Below, piece after piece: positions 59,688 to 64,000 of a DNA stretch of 64,000 nucleotides. Position 1 is the first letter of the stretch, and each line of letters opens with the position of its first letter. The notes beneath the pieces are model-generated. The model was not told the DNA's origin, made no database searches, and worked only from the letters and a program-made list of their open reading frames with translations. Made by a program: the position numbers and the translations under genes. Source of the stretch: DASVHS01 sp035468985 (GTDB lineage Bacteria > Acidobacteriota > Thermoanaerobaculia > Gp7-AA8); assembly GCA_035468985.1 (NCBI GenBank), contig DATISF010000033.1:1-64000 (forward strand). Direction: 5' to 3'.

Positions 59688-59969
59688 ATGGTGAAGTTGT
59701 CGCGCGAACGTGTGGAGAAAGTCGCACGCGATCTCGTGGAGGCCATGTCCCGCTCGCGCACGGTGGTCTTTCTGAAAGACCGCGACGCTGTCCGCCAGGC
59801 CCTGGCCCGTGAGCTCGACGACGAGCTGCGGCGTGAACAGGAGCGCGAAGAAGAGGTCTGGCGCCGCATCTCCTCGATGCGCAAGGCGCCGCGTCCGGGT
59901 TCACCCGAGTGGGAACAGCTCTTCCACTCGTTGATGAACGAAGAGTATCTGCGCGACAGGGAGACGTAA
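59688..59969 (+). CDS. DUF507 family protein
   Basis: This 93-residue charged, helical protein begins M-V-K-L-S-R-E-R-V-E-K-V-A-R and has an E-L-D-D-E-L-R-R-E-Q-E centre and a C-terminal G-S-P-E-W-E-Q-L-F-H-S-L-M-N-E-E-Y tail, which matches DUF507. Function unknown. It starts 12 nt after the gyrA stop and may be co-transcribed with gyrase. Confidence 0.75.
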   Translation: MVKLSRERVEKVARDLVEAMSRSRTVVFLKDRDAVRQALARELDDELRREQEREEEVWRRISSMRKAPRPGSPEWEQLFHSLMNEEYLRDRET

Positions 59970-60075
59970 GGCCGGCTCTCCAGCCGGCTTGGTCCGACTG
60001 AGAGTCGGACCTACGTGATCCGAAGGAGAGAACCTACGTGATCCGAAGGAGAGGTCCGACTGAGAGTCGGACCTA
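59970..60075. repeat. Composite hairpin/tandem repeat region
   Basis: GCCGGCTCTCCAGCCGGC is followed by two copies of the hairpin GGTCCGACTGAGAGTCGGAC (about 59991 and 60053), separated by two tandem copies of CCTACGTGATCCGAAGGAGA. The last copy runs into and supplies the stop codon of the convergent zinc-ribbon gene. Confidence 0.8.
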
Positions 60076-60363
60076 CGTGGCTGCGGATGGCTCTTCCTGC
60101 CGGCGGCTCAGCGTGTCGTCCTCGTCGCTGATCATCTGCCGCCATCGCTGTGCTTTCATCCGCTCGAAGATTCCGCCGGCGTGACCTGCCGGGATCCAGC
60201 TGTTGCCGCCGCACTTCGGGCAGCGGCCGCGAAAGGCGATGTTTTTGCCGCAATCCGGACAGATGATGACGAGCGAGTGCGAGAGCTCAAACTTCTGCTC
60301 CCCCTCGGCGTCCAGGCTGTTCAGGAATGAGGCGAGGTTGGTGAAGGTCTCTTCCCCGGACAT
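60073..60363 (-). CDS. Small zinc-ribbon protein
   Basis: This 96-residue protein has a C4 zinc ribbon, C-P-D-C-G-K-N-I-A-F-R-G-R-C-P-K-C-G-G (residues 35-53), and charged helical flanks. I do not recognise a specific family. Its stop codon (TAG) is part of the repeat at 59970-60075, so the original C terminus may have been replaced. It ends convergently with DUF507 and lies downstream of the RNase G gene on the same strand. Confidence 0.65.
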   Translation of the reverse strand: MSGEETFTNLASFLNSLDAEGEQKFELSHSLVIICPDCGKNIAFRGRCPKCGGNSWIPAGHAGGIFERMKAQRWRQMISDEDDTLSRRQEEPSAAT

Positions 60364-60409
60364 TTACTGCTCCGGCCGGTAAGAGTGCACGCGACGTGCC
60401 GGGCCAGTC

Positions 60410-61900
60410 TCAGATCCGCATAACATCAAACTGCTCGTGATGCAACGAGTCGTCCGGCTTGAACACCAGGTGGATGCCGAGGTTCCGCTCGACTTCCTCG
60501 AAGATGGGGTCGCCGCCGGCGAGCGAGGCATAGATGATCGGGTTGACGCGGACGATGACGTCCTGACCTTCGTGGAGGTCGCGGGCCTTCATCAGCTCGC
60601 GCCAGACCTCGAGGGCGATCGTGGTGTTCGACTTGATCCTGCCGCTGCCGCCGCAATACGGACAGGCCTGGGTCAGCGACCGCTCGAGGCTCTGCCGCAC
60701 GCGCTTGCGCGTCATCTCGATCAGGCCGAACTCGGAGATCTGCAGGATCTTGGTCTTCGACCGATCTTTGCGGATCTCATGCTCGAGCGTCTCGAACAGC
60801 GCGGCGCGGTTTTCGGGCACTTCCATGTCGATGAAATCGAGCACGATGATGCCGCCGAGGTCGCGGAGACGGATCTGGCGGACGATTTCCTTGGCCGCTT
60901 CGAGGTTCGTGCGGAACACGGTCTCCTCGAGGTTCTTCTTGCCGACGTACTTCCCCGTGTTCACGTCGATCGCCACGAGCGCCTCGGTCTGATTGATGAC
61001 GATGTAGCCGCCCGACTTGAGCCAGACCTTCGATTTGAGCGCCTTGGCGATCTCCGGCTCGATCCCGAATTCGTCGAAGATCGCCTCGTCGCGGCGATAA
61101 AGGCGGACGCGCGAGACGAGCTGCGGCTGGATCTGGTCGAGAAACTCCACGGCGCGCTGGTACTCGTCGACGGAATCGACCCAAACGCTCTTGAACTCGG
61201 CCGAGAGCACATCGCGGATTGTGCGCAGGATCAGATCGAGATCGTGGTGAATCGCTACGGGCGCGGATGCCTTCTCCGCGCGGCGGCGAATCTGTTCCCA
61301 CAGTTCGGTGAGGTACTTGAGATCGGCGCGGAATTCGTCTTCTTCACGCTGCTCGCCGGCGGTGCGGACGATGAAGCCCCCACCTTGCGGCCGGATGCGC
61401 TCGACGATTTCCTTGAGGCGCGTTCTCTCGGCCTCGTCCTCGATGCGCCGCGACACGCCGACGTGATTGACCGTCGGCATGTAGACGAGAAAGCGCCCGG
61501 GGAGCGTGATGTGGCTGGTGATGCGGGCCCCTTTGCCGGCGATCGTGTCCTTGGAGACCTGGACGACGATCTCCTGGCCTTCGCGCAGCAGATCGGAGAT
61601 CGATGCTTCCTGGCGTTGGCTGACTTCCTCGAGGCTCAGCTCGTCGGGTGTCTCGCTCTCGTACTCCTCGAGATCCTCGATGACGTCGGAGACGTACAGA
61701 AAGGCATCGCGCTCGAGGCCGAGGTCGACGAAGGCGGACTGCATCCCGGGAAGGACCTTGGTGACGCGGCCTTTGTAGATGTTGCCGACGACGGTGCGGT
61801 GGCGGGTCCGCTCCACCCAAAGCTCGACGACCTGCCCCTCGTCGAGGACGGCGATCCGCGACTCGTGCTTCGTCGCATTGATCACAATCTCCCGCGACAT
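60410..61900 (-). CDS. rng: Ribonuclease G/E family endoribonuclease
   Basis: Endonuclease that processes rRNA and mRNA. It is 496 residues from the ATG at 61900. The S1 domain (V-G-N-I-Y-K-G-R-V-T-K-V-L-P-G, near residue 37) is followed by the catalytic domain with metal-binding Asp residues in V-A-I-D-V-N-T-G-K near 300 and I-V-L-D-F-I-D-M near 342. The Zn-link C-P-Y-C-G-G-S-G-R-I is near 405. The protein ends soon after the catalytic core, as in RNase G, without the long RNase E scaffold. Confidence 0.93.
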   Translation of the reverse strand: MSREIVINATKHESRIAVLDEGQVVELWVERTRHRTVVGNIYKGRVTKVLPGMQSAFVDLGLERDAFLYVSDVIEDLEEYESETPDELSLEEVSQRQEASISDLLREGQEIVVQVSKDTIAGKGARITSHITLPGRFLVYMPTVNHVGVSRRIEDEAERTRLKEIVERIRPQGGGFIVRTAGEQREEDEFRADLKYLTELWEQIRRRAEKASAPVAIHHDLDLILRTIRDVLSAEFKSVWVDSVDEYQRAVEFLDQIQPQLVSRVRLYRRDEAIFDEFGIEPEIAKALKSKVWLKSGGYIVINQTEALVAIDVNTGKYVGKKNLEETVFRTNLEAAKEIVRQIRLRDLGGIIVLDFIDMEVPENRAALFETLEHEIRKDRSKTKILQISEFGLIEMTRKRVRQSLERSLTQACPYCGGSGRIKSNTTIALEVWRELMKARDLHEGQDVIVRVNPIIYASLAGGDPIFEEVERNLGIHLVFKPDDSLHHEQFDVMRI

Positions 61901-61925
61901 GAGGCGGCGATTGTAGACTGCGGAG

Positions 61926-62387
61926 ATGGGCACGACCATCTACTTTTCGGGCTCGATCAGCGGCGGCCGCGAAGACGTCGAGATCTACCGCACGTTCGTC
62001 GCCGCGCTGCAACGCGCCGGTCATCAGGTATTTGCCGGGATGGTGACCGCCCAGCACGTCAGCGCCGAAGGGGAGTCGCTCTCGTCGCGGGCGATCTTCG
62101 AGCGCGATGTTGCATGGATCGAGGACGTCGCCCGCACCGGCGGAGTGCTCGTGGCCGAGGTCTCGCGTCCGTCGATCGGGGTCGGCTACGAAATTGCGCT
62201 GGCCCGGTACCGATTTGCGATTCCGGTGATCTGCCTGTATCGTCCCGCATTCACGCGGCGCTGCAGCGGCATGATCGCCGGCGACGCGGGTATCCGGCTC
62301 ATCGAATACACCGACGAGACGGCCACCGCGGCCATCGGAAAATTGCTCGACGCGATCGCGAATAAACCTGTGGCGCCTATGGTTTAA
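61926..62387 (+). CDS. DNPH1/Rcl-like 2'-deoxynucleoside 5'-phosphate N-hydrolase
   Basis: This 153-residue protein belongs to the nucleoside 2-deoxyribosyltransferase superfamily. I-Y-F-S-G-S-I-S-G-G-R-E-D near residue 4 and A-E-V-S-R-P-S-I-G-V-G-Y-E-I-A near 78 (catalytic Glu) closely follow vertebrate DNPH1 (Rcl), which hydrolyses deoxynucleoside monophosphates such as hmdUMP to the base and deoxyribose 5-phosphate. A nucleotide-pool cleaning role is therefore likely, though base specificity is inferred. It is divergent from rng with a 25-bp gap. Confidence 0.85.
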   Translation: MGTTIYFSGSISGGREDVEIYRTFVAALQRAGHQVFAGMVTAQHVSAEGESLSSRAIFERDVAWIEDVARTGGVLVAEVSRPSIGVGYEIALARYRFAIPVICLYRPAFTRRCSGMIAGDAGIRLIEYTDETATAAIGKLLDAIANKPVAPMV

Positions 62388-62406
62388 GGCGCTTGCCCGA
62401 GAGTAT

Positions 62407-62482
62407 TCCGGCATAGCTCAGTTGGTAGAGCAGCGGACTGTTAATCCGCGGGTCGTAGGTTCGAGTCCTACTGCCGGAGCCA
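62407..62482 (+). tRNA. tRNA-Asn (anticodon GTT)
   Basis: Complete cloverleaf: acceptor stem TCCGGCA/TGCCGGA, D arm AGCTCAGTTGGTAGAGC, anticodon stem GCGGA/TCCGC around CTGTTAA (anticodon GTT), T arm GTAGGTTCGAGTCCTAC, discriminator G and an encoded CCA (62480-62482). Confidence 0.97.
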
Positions 62483-62507
62483 TTCCTTCCTGTTACTCTC
62501 AGCAGCA

Positions 62508-63197
62508 ATGCCCCTGTTTCCCACGACCCGGCGCAGTGTCGTCCAGGGCCTGGCCAGCGCCGACGCTCACGAGCGCACGCGCGCGTTCGACACGCTCGTC
62601 GCGATCTACTGGAAGCCGCTCTACAAGCACGCGCGGCTGAGCTGGAGCCGCTCGCCGGAGGATGCCGAGGATCTGACCCAGGCGTTCTTCGCGCGAATGT
62701 ACGAGCGGGAGAGCCTTTTCGGATTCGACGCGAGCAAGGCCGCGTTTCGCACGTATCTGCGGACGCTGTTCGAGCGTTATGCGATGAATGAGAACAAAGC
62801 GGCGAGTCGCGTGAAGCGTGGGGGGGGAGCGGTGGCGCTCGATTTCGACGACGCCGAGGCGGAGCTGGCGACGGTCAACACGGCGGCGTCGCCGGAAGAT
62901 CTGTTCTATCGCGACTGGGTGCGCAGCGTCTTCCACGTGGCCATTTCCCGCCTGCGCGAAAGCGTTTCCGAGGAGCAGTTCGCCGTGTTCGAGGCCTACG
63001 ACCTCGGCGACGACAATTCGATCTCCTATCGCCAGCTCGCCGCGCGATTCGGCATTCGCGAGACGACGGTCACGAATCACCTTTCCGCGGCGCGGCGGAG
63101 GTTCCGCGAAGCCATTCTCGACACGCTGCGCGATGCCACCGCCAGCGATCAGGAATTCCGGTCAGAGGCGCGCGCACTTCTCGGAATCGAAGAATGA
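62508..63197 (+). CDS. ECF-type RNA polymerase sigma factor
   Basis: 229-residue sigma factor. Region 2 is readable as Y-W-K-P-L-Y-K-H-A-R and D-A-E-D-L-T-Q-A-F-F-A-R (near residues 34-63), and region 4 has the helix-turn-helix S-Y-R-Q-L-A-A-R-F-G-I-R-E-T-T-V (near 170). No anti-sigma gene is adjacent; instead the stop overlaps the start of a Ser/Thr kinase gene (ATGA), which suggests kinase-controlled sigma activity, as in ECF groups paired with such kinases. Confidence 0.88.
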   Translation: MPLFPTTRRSVVQGLASADAHERTRAFDTLVAIYWKPLYKHARLSWSRSPEDAEDLTQAFFARMYERESLFGFDASKAAFRTYLRTLFERYAMNENKAASRVKRGGGAVALDFDDAEAELATVNTAASPEDLFYRDWVRSVFHVAISRLRESVSEEQFAVFEAYDLGDDNSISYRQLAARFGIRETTVTNHLSAARRRFREAILDTLRDATASDQEFRSEARALLGIEE

Positions 63198-64000
63198 TCT
63201 CCGATCGCACCGTGGCCCGACTGCGCGAGGTCGCGCAGCAACCCGATCTGACAGGAACTCCGTACGCGATCGTGCGCGAGATCGGCCGCGGCGGCATGTC
63301 GGTCGTGTACGAGGCGCTGGACGCGCGGCTCGATCGCGCCGTGGCCCTGAAGGTCCTGGCCCTGGAGCTGTCCTCGCCGGACGCCGCGCAACGCATGCGC
63401 GAGGAAGCACGGACCATCGCGCGGCTCGAGCACCCGAGGATCGTGCCCGTACACGATATCGGCGAGTTGTCGGATGGCCGGGTCTTCTACGCGATGAAGC
63501 TCGTGCGCGGCGTGACGCTCTCGGAGTTCGCACGCCATCGCGGCGTCGCGGACCTGCTCAGAATCTTTCTGCGGATCTGCGAAACGGTCGCATTCGCGCA
63601 CGCCGCCGGCGTCGTGCATCGCGACATCAAGCCGCAGAACGTGATGATCGGGGAGTTCGGCGAGGTGCTGGTGATGGACTGGGGCGTGGCCGCGGCGATG
63701 CGCTCGGAAGGGGAGATCGCGGGCACGCACGGCTTCATGGCGCCTGAGCAACTGCGAGGAGGCCCGGCCGATCAGCGAGCGGACATCTTCGCGCTCGGCG
63801 CCATTCTCGAGATCATTTCCGGGAGCAAGCAACTCCGCGCGATCGCAGCCAAAGCGAAGGCGGAGGATGTCCGCGAGAGATACGCAACTGCCGACGATCT
63901 CGCGGCCGACGTCACGCGCTACCTCGACGGGCAGCCGGTGACCGCGTATCGCGAGAACGCCATCGAGTGGATCGCCCGCTGGATCCGGCGCAACCTGGCT
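63194..64000 (+). CDS. Ser/Thr protein kinase (Hanks type), truncated by the window edge
   Basis: The frame is open to the window end (269 residues visible). The kinase domain has the Gly loop I-G-R-G-G-M-S-V-V-Y-E-A near residue 30, V-A-L-K near 52, the catalytic loop V-V-H-R-D-I-K-P-Q-N near 142, a D-W-G variant of the DFG motif and F-M-A-P-E. After the activation region the domain looks shortened (S-G-S-K-Q-L-R-A-I-A-A-K-A). A membrane segment and sensor domain are expected beyond the window. It is coupled to the sigma-factor gene. Confidence 0.88.
   Translation, partial: MISDRTVARLREVAQQPDLTGTPYAIVREIGRGGMSVVYEALDARLDRAVALKVLALELSSPDAAQRMREEARTIARLEHPRIVPVHDIGELSDGRVFYAMKLVRGVTLSEFARHRGVADLLRIFLRICETVAFAHAAGVVHRDIKPQNVMIGEFGEVLVMDWGVAAAMRSEGEIAGTHGFMAPEQLRGGPADQRADIFALGAILEIISGSKQLRAIAAKAKAEDVRERYATADDLAADVTRYLDGQPVTAYRENAIEWIARWIRRNLA

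Overview
This is a GC-rich (about 60% by eye) bacterial chromosome segment. It contains the replication-origin neighbourhood in its classic order: rpmH-rnpA-yidD-yidC-jag-mnmE-mnmG-rsmG-parA-parB-bactofilin on the minus strand, and dnaA-dnaN-recF-gyrB-gyrA on the plus strand. DnaA-box-like repeats lie between the two arms and two parS-like palindromes lie in the minus arm. An ATP synthase cluster without a and c subunits, large DUF2339/DUF3999 membrane proteins, an ECF sigma factor coupled to a Ser/Thr kinase, and many dispersed 'CATCCTGAG...GAAGGATCT' palindromes suggest a soil-type lineage such as Acidobacteriota. That assignment is inference only; no rRNA is present.

Layout. 1-19.3 kb is ordinary chromosome: a heptamer repeat, UvrA, a DUF99 protein, an OPT transporter, DUF2339/DUF3999 proteins, a DUF5666-like protein, guanine deaminase, a PolB-type 3'-5' exonuclease, malate dehydrogenase, ATP-dependent DNA ligase, PspC and MetX. 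19.3-22.1 kb is a decayed accessory stretch with gene remnants, a MITE-like repeat, cupin, rhodanese and phosphatase genes. 22.1-29.7 kb is the accessory highlight, an integron. It has an intI-type integrase (28667-29653), a candidate attI, and at least four attC sites of about 100 bp that separate five single-gene cassettes, followed by an IS30 remnant and further small membrane-protein genes. The cassettes lie 3' of intI and read in the same direction as it, the inverse of the classical layout ('reverse integron'). The whole block sits immediately after topA, and a diverged about 112-bp direct copy of the topA 3' end lies at its far edge (22100-22211), just before the phosphatase gene. This looks like a target-gene duplication around an inserted element.

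29.7-40.5 kb carries topA, a sigma54-type response regulator with an overlapping soluble histidine-kinase-like gene, and atpF'-F-H-A-G-D-C. 40.6-50.3 kb carries a YkgJ-type protein and the minus-strand origin arm. 50.3-60 kb carries the origin-proximal intergenic region and the dnaA-dnaN-recF-gyrB-gyrA arm. 60-64 kb carries a zinc-ribbon protein, RNase G, a DNPH1-like nucleotide hydrolase, tRNA-Asn, and the sigma-factor/kinase pair cut by the window edge.

Functionally, the origin arms couple replication initiation (DnaA, DnaN, gyrase), origin segregation (ParAB-parS, bactofilin), membrane insertion (YidC/YidD/Jag) and tRNA/rRNA modification (MnmE/MnmG/RsmG). The integron is a laterally acquired gene-capture platform whose cassettes (a MORN-like secreted protein, a Cys-rich protein, a cyclase-like domain, a DUF523 protein and a frameshifted membrane protein) have no recognisable resistance function.
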